Of a stretch of 64,000 bases of DNA, positions 28,217 to 37,700 are shown piece by piece. Origin of the DNA: Oleiharenicola sp. (GTDB lineage: Bacteria; Verrucomicrobiota; Verrucomicrobiia; Opitutales; Opitutaceae); NCBI GenBank assembly GCA_025363455.1, contig JANYDW010000038.1, forward strand, positions 124,001 through 188,000. Reading direction: 5' to 3'. Below the pieces are notes generated by a model. It saw nothing but the letters and a program-made list of their open reading frames with translations, was not told where the DNA came from and did not search any database. Position numbers and translations under genes: made by a program. Position 1 is the stretch's first letter. Every line of letters begins with the position of its first letter.

Positions 28217-29101
28217 TCAGAACAACTCCGCCTGTCCCGAATAGCGTGTCCGTGCTTCGGCCAGCGACGACTTCATCTCGAGCGACTCAAGCAATTGAAA
28301 TAGTTTCGCGGTCTGCGGTTCACCCGGTCCCAGGTGAGGCAGGGGCATCTGCGGATGCAAGGTGGTCAGTTCAAGGTTCATTCGCAGCCGGGCCGCATCC
28401 TTTGCCACGACCTCACGAAAACGGTCGGGTTTCAGGCCCGCGGCGCCCGCGATGATTCCCTCCAGTGTCTTGAATTCCTCGAACCATTTGACTGCCGTCT
28501 TGGGTCCGACGCCGTCGATGCCCGGAATGTTGTCCGACGTGTCGCCGATGAGCGCGAGGTATTCGGCAATCCGCTCTGGCGGCACCCCGAACTTTTCCCG
28601 CACCCCGGCGTTATCCAGCATGCGCCAGCCGAGCTTGGGATTCGCCGTTGGCGGTGGCAGCAGGATCTTGATCCGCTCGCTGACGCATTGCGCAAAATCC
28701 TTGTCGGCGCTGACGATGAGCACTTCATGCCCCGCATTGGCGAGCATCCGGGCGTGTGAGGCCAGCAAGTCGTCCGACTCGATGCCCTCGAGCTCGATGC
28801 CGACGAGACCCATCGCCCGGGTGAGGTCCTTGATCAGGGGAATCTGCTTCTCCAGGGGCTCGGGCGTTTCCTTGCGCTGCGCCTTGTATTCTGGGTGAAG
28901 TGCCAGACGGTGCGTCGATCCACCCAGGTCGAAGAACACCAGCATCCCGTCGGGCTTCTCCTGGTCCTGCAGCTTCCACATGGTCTTCACCCAGCCGTGC
29001 AGGGCCCCGGTGGGAAACCCGTCAGCGCGCGTGAGCTCAGGCATCCCGTAGAACGCCCGGAAGGCCATGTTGTACCCATCGACCAGCAGCCATTTCGCCA
29101 T
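28217..29101 (-). CDS. stand-alone 5'-3' exonuclease (PolI-type FEN domain)
   Basis: A 294-residue protein resembling the N-terminal 5' nuclease domain of DNA polymerase I. It shows LLVDGYNMAFRAFYG (first metal-binding Asp), a helical-arch region with DLGGSTHRLALHPEYK, the metal-site segment IELEGIESDDLLA, VSADKDFAQCV, and the helix-hairpin-helix region IGDTSDNIPGIDGVGPKTA. No polymerase or 3'-5' exonuclease domain follows. Likely involved in flap or primer removal. The ATG at 29101 is preferred to the longer frame because the FEN core begins at once. It is convergent with the response regulator. Confidence 0.88.
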   Translation of the reverse strand: MAKWLLVDGYNMAFRAFYGMPELTRADGFPTGALHGWVKTMWKLQDQEKPDGMLVFFDLGGSTHRLALHPEYKAQRKETPEPLEKQIPLIKDLTRAMGLVGIELEGIESDDLLASHARMLANAGHEVLIVSADKDFAQCVSERIKILLPPPTANPKLGWRMLDNAGVREKFGVPPERIAEYLALIGDTSDNIPGIDGVGPKTAVKWFEEFKTLEGIIAGAAGLKPDRFREVVAKDAARLRMNLELTTLHPQMPLPHLGPGEPQTAKLFQLLESLEMKSSLAEARTRYSGQAELF

Positions 29102-29268
29102 ACGCCAACGCAAACCGGTTGTCCCCATTTCGTAAACCAATTTTCCACCACTGTCCGTCAAATCAGGGCAACCCTAGCCTGACCATTTTGGCTCGCACCT
29201 AGGTAAACCATAGCACCGCCTGCCGCTGGTTCTTTTGTTTCGCCCTACTGGGAACGATCCACGTCCCA

Positions 29269-30354
29269 CTATTTTCCCGCCGCGGCATCTTTCGGCGGCC
29301 AGTCGGCGAGAACAGGCTGCAGGTTTTGGTCGCCGGGCTTTTGGTTCAGTGAGGAGAATACCAGCAGCTGAAATTCGTCTTTAAAATGGGCTGTGCATTC
29401 TATTCTCAGCCAACCATAGGAACCGGCTTCCTTGAACCAAAATTTAAAATTCCGCCCGCGGCTATAGCCTTTCTCTCCGTCCACCCAGGAAAAACCCCAG
29501 GACGCCTGATAGCCCTCGCTTGGTGCCCAATAAAGAATAGAGTCTTCAGTGGACTGAAACTGAAGGTCGCTGCCTCCTTTAATGCTTATGCCCCAAGAGG
29601 TGCCGCTTTTGCCATACACGCCTGCTTGCCAGACAGAAACGCTAAGATCACCCACCCCATCTTCAGTAATTTTTCCTTTAGCCAAGTGAATCTGATAGGC
29701 TCGCTTATCGGGGATCAGGTAGGCTTCAATAAATCCATCCTTCACCTTCGCCGGCTGCCCCAGTCGGTAAGCCGGAAAAATGAAGGGGTGCTCTTTGGTC
29801 GTCGGCTGCATCGTCACGCCGGATTTCTTGGCAGACTGAAAATTGTGAGACCAATAGCCGTTATCACCGAAGCGCAGGCCCGTCTGTGGTTCCAGGGTGA
29901 CGGTAAGTGTTACACCTTCCTTGCCACTAAAGGAGAACTCGCCGTTCCCGTCAGTCACTCGTTTTTCTTCAGCGTTGTGCGGTTCATAAGTCGCAAGGAC
30001 GACGGCGTTGTAATAAACATATCTCAACTTCGCGCTCACTCCGGGCACCGGCTTGCCGAATTGATCGACCACGCGACCATAAAACTCCATGGGTGCGTTC
30101 AAACTCAGTCCGATGTCCCGCGCCTTCTGCATGCTTTTGGTCAAAGCGGCAATACGCCGGGGATCGTGTAGACCGGTGGGGGCCGTTGAAGCCGTAGAAA
30201 ACTTTCTTGAAGATTGCGCGTTGATGACCTCAGGATTGGCCCCGTTTTCTTCTGATTTGCTCCGAAAATAGACCGAAAGGTACACTCCGCCAATAAAGCA
30301 CCCGAGAAGGAGAAGAGAGAGAAAGAATCGGCGTCGTAAGTTAGTTTTTTTCAT
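29269..30354 (-). CDS. membrane-anchored protein with carboxypeptidase-regulatory-like domain, copy 1
   Basis: A 361-residue protein of unknown function. An N-terminal transmembrane anchor (FFLSLLLLGCFIGGVYLSVYF, about residues 10-30) leaves the rest outside the cytoplasm. Residues about 90-165 look like a carboxypeptidase-regulatory/Cna-B-like beta sandwich (FYGRVVDQFGKPVPGVSAKL, RVTDGNGEFSFSGKEG). The rest is beta-rich with many aromatic residues. It ends PVLADWPPKDAAAGK. It is a paralogue of the gene at 30730 with the same architecture. Its ATG at 30354 overlaps the preceding gene's stop by 14 bp in the same pattern as the sister pair. Confidence 0.75.
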   Translation of the reverse strand: MKKTNLRRRFFLSLLLLGCFIGGVYLSVYFRSKSEENGANPEVINAQSSRKFSTASTAPTGLHDPRRIAALTKSMQKARDIGLSLNAPMEFYGRVVDQFGKPVPGVSAKLRYVYYNAVVLATYEPHNAEEKRVTDGNGEFSFSGKEGVTLTVTLEPQTGLRFGDNGYWSHNFQSAKKSGVTMQPTTKEHPFIFPAYRLGQPAKVKDGFIEAYLIPDKRAYQIHLAKGKITEDGVGDLSVSVWQAGVYGKSGTSWGISIKGGSDLQFQSTEDSILYWAPSEGYQASWGFSWVDGEKGYSRGRNFKFWFKEAGSYGWLRIECTAHFKDEFQLLVFSSLNQKPGDQNLQPVLADWPPKDAAAGK

Positions 30355-30661
30355 AACGGTTGAGATCAAAAGTGTTCATCAGTTTCTGATAATATTTCCG
30401 AGCAGTGATCGCGTCGCCAAGAAACTCTGCGCTGTGGATATGTCCAAATGCGTAAATTGGGTCCGAGAGGTCTGCTTCAGGGCCATGGAACTCACCTTGG
30501 ATACCCTCGGTTGCGCCCGTCGCCCGGGATCGGGCTTCGATAATGTGCGCGAGAATGCGGTAACGCTCGGTCACATCCGGCGCATCCCAGTGGATTTCAT
30601 GCCGACGGGGTATGATCCGGGGCGAAGGTGAGTCGCGTTTGCGGGTTAGTTTTTTCATCAT
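30341..30661 (-). pseudogene. truncated duplicate of the C-terminus of the large hydrolase
   Basis: A frame of about 106 residues from the ATG at 30661. From RHEIHWDAPDVTERYRILAH to the end it aligns with the last 87 residues of the 985-residue protein encoded at 31796, with roughly two thirds identity by eye (IHSAEFLGD and RKYYQKLM are exact). It has no signal peptide and none of the hydrolase or repeat domains. It is best read as the remnant created when a 1.46-kb segment duplicated. The frame is still open and still overlaps the next gene by 14 bp, so it may be translated, perhaps only to couple translation downstream. Confidence 0.7.
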
Positions 30662-32060
30662 AGGTAAACCATAACGCCGCCTGCCGCTGGCTCTTTTGTT
30701 TCGCCCTGCTGGGCACGATCTACGTCCCACTATTTTCCCGCCGCGGCATCTTTCGGCGGCCAGTCGGGCAGCACTGGCTGCAGGTTCGGGTCACCGGCCT
30801 TAAGGTTCATGACTGGACGAACTATGAGGCGAAATCGCTGTTTGAAGAATGTTCCACATTCCACGCTCAATGACCCATAATGGTCTCCCTGTTTTACCCA
30901 GAACTTGAAATCACGCGCATCGCTATAGTTTTTCTCCCCGTCGGCCCAAGAAAAGCTCCAAGATGATTGATAGCCATCGCTAGGCGCCCAATAGAGAAAT
31001 GGGGCATCCGCTTGTTGAAACCAAAAATTAGACCCGCTCTCAATACTGATACCCCACGAGGTGCCCCTTTCCCCATAGACGCCTTTTTGCCAGACGGAAA
31101 CCTTGAGGTCGCCAACTCCATCTTCAGATATTTTCTCCTCCGCTAACTTGATCTGATACGTTCGACTATCCGGCAATAGAAATTCCTGAATGAACCCTTG
31201 CTTCACATTCGCCGGCTGCCCCAACCGATAGGCATGAAACACAAAGGGCTTATCCTTGCTAGTGGGTGACATGTTTATACTGGAATCCTTGTTAGCACTG
31301 AAATTATGCGACCAACCACTTCGGTAGAAACGAATGCCCTTCATCGGCTCCAGACTTACAGAAAGTGTTATCCCTTCTTTCCCACTGAAGTTGAATTCTC
31401 CATTCCCATCAGTTATTCGCTTCTCCTCAGAATTGTGGGCATCATAGGCGGCCAAGACCACGGCGCTGAAGTAATTATATTCCAGCGTCACGGATACGCC
31501 CGGCACTGGCTTGTCATATTGGTCGACCACTCGTCCGTAAAATTCCAGAGGCGCATTCAAACTCAGGCCAATGTCCCGCGCCCGTTGCATGGTTTGGGTC
31601 AGGGCCGCGAGCCGTTTTGCTTCCTTAAATTTGGCGGCAATCGCAAATCGATTTTTCTCCGAACCTCCGGCTGCTTGGCTATGGTTAATCCCAGCGTCAC
31701 CCTTTTTTGGTTCCCTGGTCAAATACACTGAGAGGTAGATGCCTCCAATGAAGCATCCGATCAGGAGCAAGGCGAATAAGATGAGATTTCGTGCCTTAGT
31801 CGGTTTCATATTTCGTGAGTCTAAATGTGAACATCAGCTTCTGATAATATTTTCTGACTTTTGTCGTATCACCCAAAAACTCTGCACTATGAATGTTTTT
31901 GAATAAGTAATCCGCTCCCGCAAGATCAGTTTCCGGTCCCTTAAATTCACCTTGCACCCTTGCGGTCGCGCCGGTCGCCTGGGAGCGAGCCTGGACGATA
32001 TGACCCAAGATGCGAAAACGCTCGACCACATCCAATGCATCCCAATGGATCTCATGTTTC
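30662..32060 (-). repeat. tandem duplication, unit 2
   Basis: Second copy of the direct duplication, directly abutting unit 1. It covers the membrane protein gene at 30730 and the last part of the large hydrolase gene. The right edge near 32060 is approximate, judged from where similarity to the 30600-30660 region fades. Confidence 0.75.
30730..31809 (-). CDS. membrane-anchored protein with carboxypeptidase-regulatory-like domain, copy 2
   Basis: A 359-residue paralogue of the protein at 29269. The N-terminal anchor is LILFALLLIGCFIGGIYLSV, followed by the regulatory-like beta sandwich (FYGRVVDQYDKPVPGVSVTL, RITDGNGEFNFSGKEG) and a beta-rich C-terminal part ending PVLPDWPPKDAAAGK. Function is unknown; the topology would place the soluble part in the periplasm. 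The ATG at 31809 overlaps the end of the large hydrolase gene by 14 bp, so the two are almost certainly translationally coupled. Confidence 0.75.
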   Translation of the reverse strand: MKPTKARNLILFALLLIGCFIGGIYLSVYLTREPKKGDAGINHSQAAGGSEKNRFAIAAKFKEAKRLAALTQTMQRARDIGLSLNAPLEFYGRVVDQYDKPVPGVSVTLEYNYFSAVVLAAYDAHNSEEKRITDGNGEFNFSGKEGITLSVSLEPMKGIRFYRSGWSHNFSANKDSSINMSPTSKDKPFVFHAYRLGQPANVKQGFIQEFLLPDSRTYQIKLAEEKISEDGVGDLKVSVWQKGVYGERGTSWGISIESGSNFWFQQADAPFLYWAPSDGYQSSWSFSWADGEKNYSDARDFKFWVKQGDHYGSLSVECGTFFKQRFRLIVRPVMNLKAGDPNLQPVLPDWPPKDAAAGK

Positions 32061-34753
32061 TGGTTTGATCCGGTAAATCCGGCCCGGTCTTCCTGATAGC
32101 GATCCCGGATCAAGGGAGGATCGCTGAGGGAAACCGACACCGTGCCGTAACTGTAGGCGGTGTCACTGGGCCAGATGCTGTGGTCTGGTTTCAACCGCTG
32201 GTTAAGATACCATGTTGAAAGCGCCGAATCACCCCCGTTGAAGAAATTAGCCATCACACTCAGATGACTGGCCACGCCCTTGTGGTAATTATCTCCCGCA
32301 GTGAGCCCCGTATTGGCAGACTCGCGCGCGATGGGCGCGCTATAAGTGTAGCGGTCTGGACCACCGAGTGAGGAATCGGCTGAAGGGTCGTCCGTGTTGA
32401 GGCTACCATCAGCATGGCGCACAAAGTTCTCATAGGCCGAGGCAACCTCCGCCGACTGACATGCGACATATTGGGCGGCAACTTGGTCGCCAGCCACCTG
32501 GGCTCGGAGTGCCTCGCTCACGACGACATTACCCATGCTGTGCGCGAAGATGTGAATATGATCGGCACCATATTTATTCCGCAGGTTTTTCAGGAGATCG
32601 GCGAACGGACCATTTCCCGAGCGACGGGCCACCACCTCGCTGCGGTCATAATTGTGCGGGTCGGCGAGGCCGTTCACAACCGCCGCATACCAGACCTCAA
32701 GATTAACCCACTCCGTGGGCCAGCTGAAAAAGCCGAATTTGCCCCGGTAGCCAAGCTGGTAAAGGCGCTTGGCGGCTGTCTCGGCAAAGACACGGCGCTC
32801 GTAGGGCTTCATGCGCCAGCCGTGAACAAAGAGGATGTAATCGTTTCCCTCCGGATCAGACGGGAGCGAGAGACCGCAATTGGCCGCCGAAAACTCAAAA
32901 GGAGCCGGATGCGCGCCTAACGGGTGAACTGCAGTCGGCGAAATGTCGGCCCCGCGCAGGTCGGTATCAGTCGCGTTGGCAGTCCAGTGTTCATACAAAT
33001 CCTGCATATGTCGGATCTCGACATTAACTGGACGAGACTCGCCGAGCCGTAAGCCGTTTTTGTAAATGGCCACGACCAATTGGCCCTGACCCGATGCCAT
33101 GCCTTCAAATAGCAAGTCTGCCTCCAGTGCACCTGTGGACGCGGTCTTCCAGAGCGCAGCAGTGATATTACATTTGGAACCGCCTGCATCAACTTGGCCA
33201 ATGACATTGCCTTGCTCCGCTGCGATCTGCCGGTCTGCGACAACTGGATCAATTAAATAGTTTTTTGTGTCATCAATTGCCGCAACGAACTTGAGCCCCG
33301 CTATAGACGTCCCCGTCTGCTGGAGCGTTGCCGTGCTCCACTCCAACTGCGCAACGAGACCGCTTTGTGGATCATTTAAGGCTAGGATCGGCAACCCCGT
33401 CGCGATGGAAACCGGGATGGAAAGTTTGAGTCGCGTCCAATCCTCAAGATCCCGTTTGCAGTTGATACGGTTACTTTGATAATCATGGGTTGTGGCGAAG
33501 CTGCCGGGTTCAGCCGTTTCCTCTCCGTCTGATCCGGGTCCATCCACTCCCTCGTTCATCCAGAATCGGAACGGATTGCTGACCGTACTGACATCAGAGG
33601 CGTCCTCGCTGGCGAGCTTGATGGTGCCATCACGGTTGGCGTCCACAGCCAGCTGCGGAAGTGGAGTCATGATAAACGCTGTTTCCTGGCCTTGATAGGT
33701 GCCAAGCCCCGCGATTTGTCCCCAACGGTTGATTGCGACAGCTTCGGTCAAAGTCCACGAGGCGCGCTGATCGGAAGTGAGCAGCGTATTGAGGTCGAAG
33801 CCCCGGCTCGTGGAGTCAGGCCAATACATGGCCATCCCATATTCACTTCCCCCCACAATCACACCATTATCGTTTATGGAGTTGGCCCGGAATGCCCATG
33901 GATACAGGCCATCCGGCGTGGCCAATTGCTTGATTGTTTGGTTCGCATCCCAAAAAGCAGCGCCCTCGTAAGATCCGTAAACGTCAGATAAGTTCCCCAC
34001 AACTTGATTACTTGCATTTATGGATAGCGGAGTTCCTAGGCCTTGAAGCCGCACCGGTGAGCCGCCCAAGTAAATATATGGATAGTGCTTTAGGGCGGGA
34101 TATGCCGTGATCATATCGCCAACAATATTTCCGGCGCTGTTCATTGCGGAACCGCGAAAAACTGCATATCCGCCAGGAACTGGCAAATAGCTGTAGCTGG
34201 TTGAGCCAGCTTGCCAAAGATACACTAAGGGATCCGCATGACCGGCGACCAGCCCGACATCGTTTATGGCAAACGCGAAGTCAAATCGCGGAGATCCTGG
34301 AATCTGTATGGCAGAAGTCCCAGTCTCTTTCGTCCAAATAAAAGAATGATATGCACCGGTTGTGGGATAACTGTATCCCACCACGGACCCGCTGTTATTC
34401 AAACTCAACGCAACAGTGGTTTTGCCTGTTCCTAAACTCGGCAATGTCACGGGTGGTTGCCCGGCAGTCCATAATACACCGTAGTATGACTGGAAATTGC
34501 TGGAGTAACTGGCACCCAGGACTTGCCCGCCATCGTTCATTGCAACCACGTCAGGGCTAACCTGGCCAGTTGGAAGCGGCAGCGCCTGAATAATAAAACC
34601 GGAGGGAATTACCGGGAGGTCGGGAAAGGTGAACGGGGCCGTTTGTCCGCCTGCCATGCCGGTCGCAGTACCCGGCGCGGCGCAAAGGCGCGCCGGGGCA
34701 ACACAGAAACCCGCGATGGCCGTGACCATAATCGAAATTTTGAGTTGTTTCAT
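31796..34753 (-). CDS. large secreted protein: HAF-type repeats plus alpha/beta-hydrolase domain
   Basis: A 985-residue exported protein with signal peptide MKQLKISIMVTAIAGFCVAP. Residues about 65-365 carry seven repeats of the form A-x-x-I/M/L-N-x-x-G-x-V-x-G, such as VVAMNDGGQVLGAS, ALSLNNSGSVVGYS and AVAINRWGQIAGLG, typical of HAF-family extracellular repeats and likely a propeller. A middle beta region follows. Residues about 640-880 form an alpha/beta-hydrolase-like domain: YILFVHGW (oxyanion region) and a nucleophile elbow FAHSMGN with Ser near 739. The last 87 residues recur alone in the truncated gene at 30341. Start at 34753 is 2 bp after the upstream stop. Lipase or esterase activity is possible but unproved. 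Confidence 0.8.
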   Translation of the reverse strand: MKQLKISIMVTAIAGFCVAPARLCAAPGTATGMAGGQTAPFTFPDLPVIPSGFIIQALPLPTGQVSPDVVAMNDGGQVLGASYSSNFQSYYGVLWTAGQPPVTLPSLGTGKTTVALSLNNSGSVVGYSYPTTGAYHSFIWTKETGTSAIQIPGSPRFDFAFAINDVGLVAGHADPLVYLWQAGSTSYSYLPVPGGYAVFRGSAMNSAGNIVGDMITAYPALKHYPYIYLGGSPVRLQGLGTPLSINASNQVVGNLSDVYGSYEGAAFWDANQTIKQLATPDGLYPWAFRANSINDNGVIVGGSEYGMAMYWPDSTSRGFDLNTLLTSDQRASWTLTEAVAINRWGQIAGLGTYQGQETAFIMTPLPQLAVDANRDGTIKLASEDASDVSTVSNPFRFWMNEGVDGPGSDGEETAEPGSFATTHDYQSNRINCKRDLEDWTRLKLSIPVSIATGLPILALNDPQSGLVAQLEWSTATLQQTGTSIAGLKFVAAIDDTKNYLIDPVVADRQIAAEQGNVIGQVDAGGSKCNITAALWKTASTGALEADLLFEGMASGQGQLVVAIYKNGLRLGESRPVNVEIRHMQDLYEHWTANATDTDLRGADISPTAVHPLGAHPAPFEFSAANCGLSLPSDPEGNDYILFVHGWRMKPYERRVFAETAAKRLYQLGYRGKFGFFSWPTEWVNLEVWYAAVVNGLADPHNYDRSEVVARRSGNGPFADLLKNLRNKYGADHIHIFAHSMGNVVVSEALRAQVAGDQVAAQYVACQSAEVASAYENFVRHADGSLNTDDPSADSSLGGPDRYTYSAPIARESANTGLTAGDNYHKGVASHLSVMANFFNGGDSALSTWYLNQRLKPDHSIWPSDTAYSYGTVSVSLSDPPLIRDRYQEDRAGFTGSNQKHEIHWDALDVVERFRILGHIVQARSQATGATARVQGEFKGPETDLAGADYLFKNIHSAEFLGDTTKVRKYYQKLMFTFRLTKYETD

Positions 34754-34755
34754 GG

Positions 34756-37700
34756 TTACGGAATGGGTTCGAGATAGACGGTGGCGACGCCGTTGGCGTC
34801 GGCTCTCGTCTCGATAAAGGTCGTATAATCCGGACCACCGTGAACGGCGGAAATCCGCCGGTTGCCCGAAGTAATCTGGAAGGTCGCAGGCGCATTGGGC
34901 CAAGGGGTGCCGTCTGGTTTTCGAACCGTAAGGACCAGCTCGTCATTCGGGCCCGGACCACCGTTGTTCAACGAGGTCACCAATGGGGCGACCGCGTTGA
35001 AAAAATCCGCCGGGTCGGAGCCGGCTTGGTATTCCTGCAGATTCGTCAGACCATCGCCATCCGGATCGAGAGCGGCGTCCGCACCAGACAGGGGGTTGAG
35101 GCCGTGCTGGTTTTCCCAGCCGTCCGGCAACCCGTCGCCGTCGGTGTCAGCATTGGTGGGATTGGTGCCGAGGGCGAGCTCCTGCGCATCGGAGAGCCCG
35201 TCGCCATCGGTGTCAGCGGAGTTGGGATTGGTTCCGCGCAGATATTCCTGGATGTTGGTGAGACCATCGCCATCCAAGTCGCCGTTGCGGTCGTTGAGTG
35301 CGGGGTTAAGGCCGTGAGCAACCTCCCAAGCGTCGTCCATGCCGTCCTTGTCGGCGTCGACAAAGATCGGATTGTCGAATGCAGCGAGGAACTCGTCCAT
35401 GAGCGTGGGGGCGGCAGCCTGCCCAGTGAGGGTAAATGAGCCGATGGCCGTCTGGCTATTTTGCGCCAGGCCCAAGTCGGCGGCGGCCAATTTGCCTCCG
35501 ACATAGAGGTCCCACTTCTGCGCCATGTAATCGACGCGCATCGTCACGCGCACCCAGTGGGTGGCGAACCCCGCCGCATCAACCGGAACGCTGGCAAGAG
35601 ACGCCTGCCAGGAACCGCCGCCCGCCCCGTCGCCATTGAACGCATAAAACACTCCTGTGGCGCCGGCACGCACGAAAGCCACCTGGGTGGTGTTAAGGGT
35701 CGCAAGCCGCGCGGATGAGGCCACATCGACCGCCGCCTGGGGCAACGTGAAGAGATCGACGAAGACCACAGCCTGGCCGGGGTGCGCGGCAAAAGCATGG
35801 GCCAGCACCAGCGGAGGCGTGTTCCCGGGTAACAGCACAGACTGTGCGCCGGAGGAGAAGTCGGCATTGGTGACCACCGATGAACTGCTGGCGGTCCAGC
35901 CTTTCTGGCCACTGATGGGACCGAGCGTGTAACCCTCCGCGGCTTCAAAGCCGGCGAGATAAGGCAGAGCCGGCGTAGGATTGTCGGTGATGGTCACCGT
36001 GACCGGGGCGGAATCTGTGGCCGAGCCGCTATTGTCGATGGCGCGGGCCAGATAATTGTAGCTGCCGGGGGAATTGAGTGTGAGCGGAAAAGTGAACGGG
36101 GCGGCCAGGTCCTCGCCGAGGAATATAGCGCCTTGATAGAACTGGACCTTGGCGACGATGCCATCGGGGTCAGTCGCGGTGGCCTCCAACGTTAAGTTCG
36201 CCGGAGCGACGAAGCTGGTTCCGTTCGACGGCGCTGTGAGTGCCACCGCCGGAGCTTGGTTGGGGGCGATCGCCGTCACGGTTGTCACGGGCGAAGTCCC
36301 AACTGCGCCCACGTTATCGAAAGCCCTTGCACTGAACTCGTAGGTGCCCGGCGCGAGACTGCCTGTGGTGCACGCGTAGGGGGCGGTAAAGTCATCCCCA
36401 ATTTTCGTCGTGCCTTGGTAGAACTCGACCTTCGCCACAGTGCCGTCCGCATCCGTGGCAGTGGCAGTGAGAGTAAGGGTCACGGGCGCGGTGTAGAGCG
36501 CTCCGTCGGCCGGTGCAGTCAAGGTGACTACCGGCGGCCGGTTGGGGCTGGTCACCGTCACAGTAATTGCAGAGGAATTGCCGGTCGCACCGAGATCATC
36601 GGTGGCCTGGGCGGAGTAGGTGTAACTGCCCGCTCCTCGCCCGCTCACCGAAAATGAATAGGGGGCCGATACATCTTCCCCCAGTTTGGTCGTGCCCTCA
36701 TAGAACTCCACTTTGGCGATCGTGCCATCGGCATCGGCAGCAGTCGCGGAAAGGCTAAAAGCCGCGGGAGCGGTGTAGCTCGTGCCTTCGGTCGGCGCAG
36801 TGAGATTGATCGTGGGCGATTGGTTCGTTGATGGCGGTGACAGGACGCGCAGGATGGCGCTGCCGTTGACGGTCAGCCGGTCAGATGCGACCGTCCCGAT
36901 GAACTGGCTGCCGCCGTTCATGGTCAACGTGCCATTCGGCGCCTCCAGCAGGGCATATACGATGCGCTGACCGGCGATCGTCAGACCGCCATTGGCGAGG
37001 CGCAATTTCAGCCATTCAGGATGAGCGGCCGAGCCCATCGTAGCGCTGGCCGACAGATCACCAATCAAGGTGACAACGACCGGCCCGACAACTTGGAACG
37101 AGCTGTTGCTATTCAGCGCCAGGCTTTGGAAATTATAGATGGACGGTGTCGTTGCCCCAACCACACCGAGAGTGAAACCGCTGCCGGCTCCGGCACTAAG
37201 ATTGCCGTAGGTGCCCGGCGGCACCATGACTTGACCAATATTGCTGGTCAGCGTGAGGTTTTTCAGCGTGCCGAAATTACCCGGCGAATCGGTGGAGCTG
37301 TTCAGCGTCACGCTACGGATACCTGCGGGTGACGGCGGTGCGGCCACCACCGGCAAGTCGATGGCATTGGTTCGGCGCACCACGTGACGGAGCGTAGCGC
37401 TACCGTTGAGCTTGACGGTGTAGTTGGTGGGTATGGCCGTGCCGATGCCATCGAGGGTTCCACCGTAGATCGCGGTGCCGTTGAGTTGCACCGTCGGGAT
37501 CCCCGGCACGAGCAAATCCCCCGTCATGTTCACGCCGCCATTGAGCGTCACGTTCTCGGGGGTCGTCTGCTGGATGGAGCCCTCGATCGATCCGTTAAGC
37601 GTGGGGGCATGTCGAGTGATGGCCGTGCCCGCCGTTAGCTGGGCGTGTGCTGCGGGTGCCAGACCCATCAATGCCCAGATCAGATAATGAACCCGCGTGC

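Larger units (their letters stand above)
29201..30661 (-). repeat. tandem duplication, unit 1
   Basis: First copy of a 1.46-kb direct duplication containing the truncated gene at 30341 and the membrane protein gene at 29269. Its edge AGGTAAACCATAG (29201) matches AGGTAAACCATAA (30662) in the second copy, and nearly identical sequence follows each (CCGCCTGCCGCTGG). Stop codons of the paired genes are offset by 1461 bp, and the gene-overlap positions by 1455 bp. Confidence 0.85.

Noticed and set aside
29269..34753. Toxin-immunity (contact-dependent inhibition) locus
   Set aside because: Layout is suggestive, but no toxin domain, pre-toxin motif or Rhs/TPS delivery domain is present, so it is kept only as a speculative finding.
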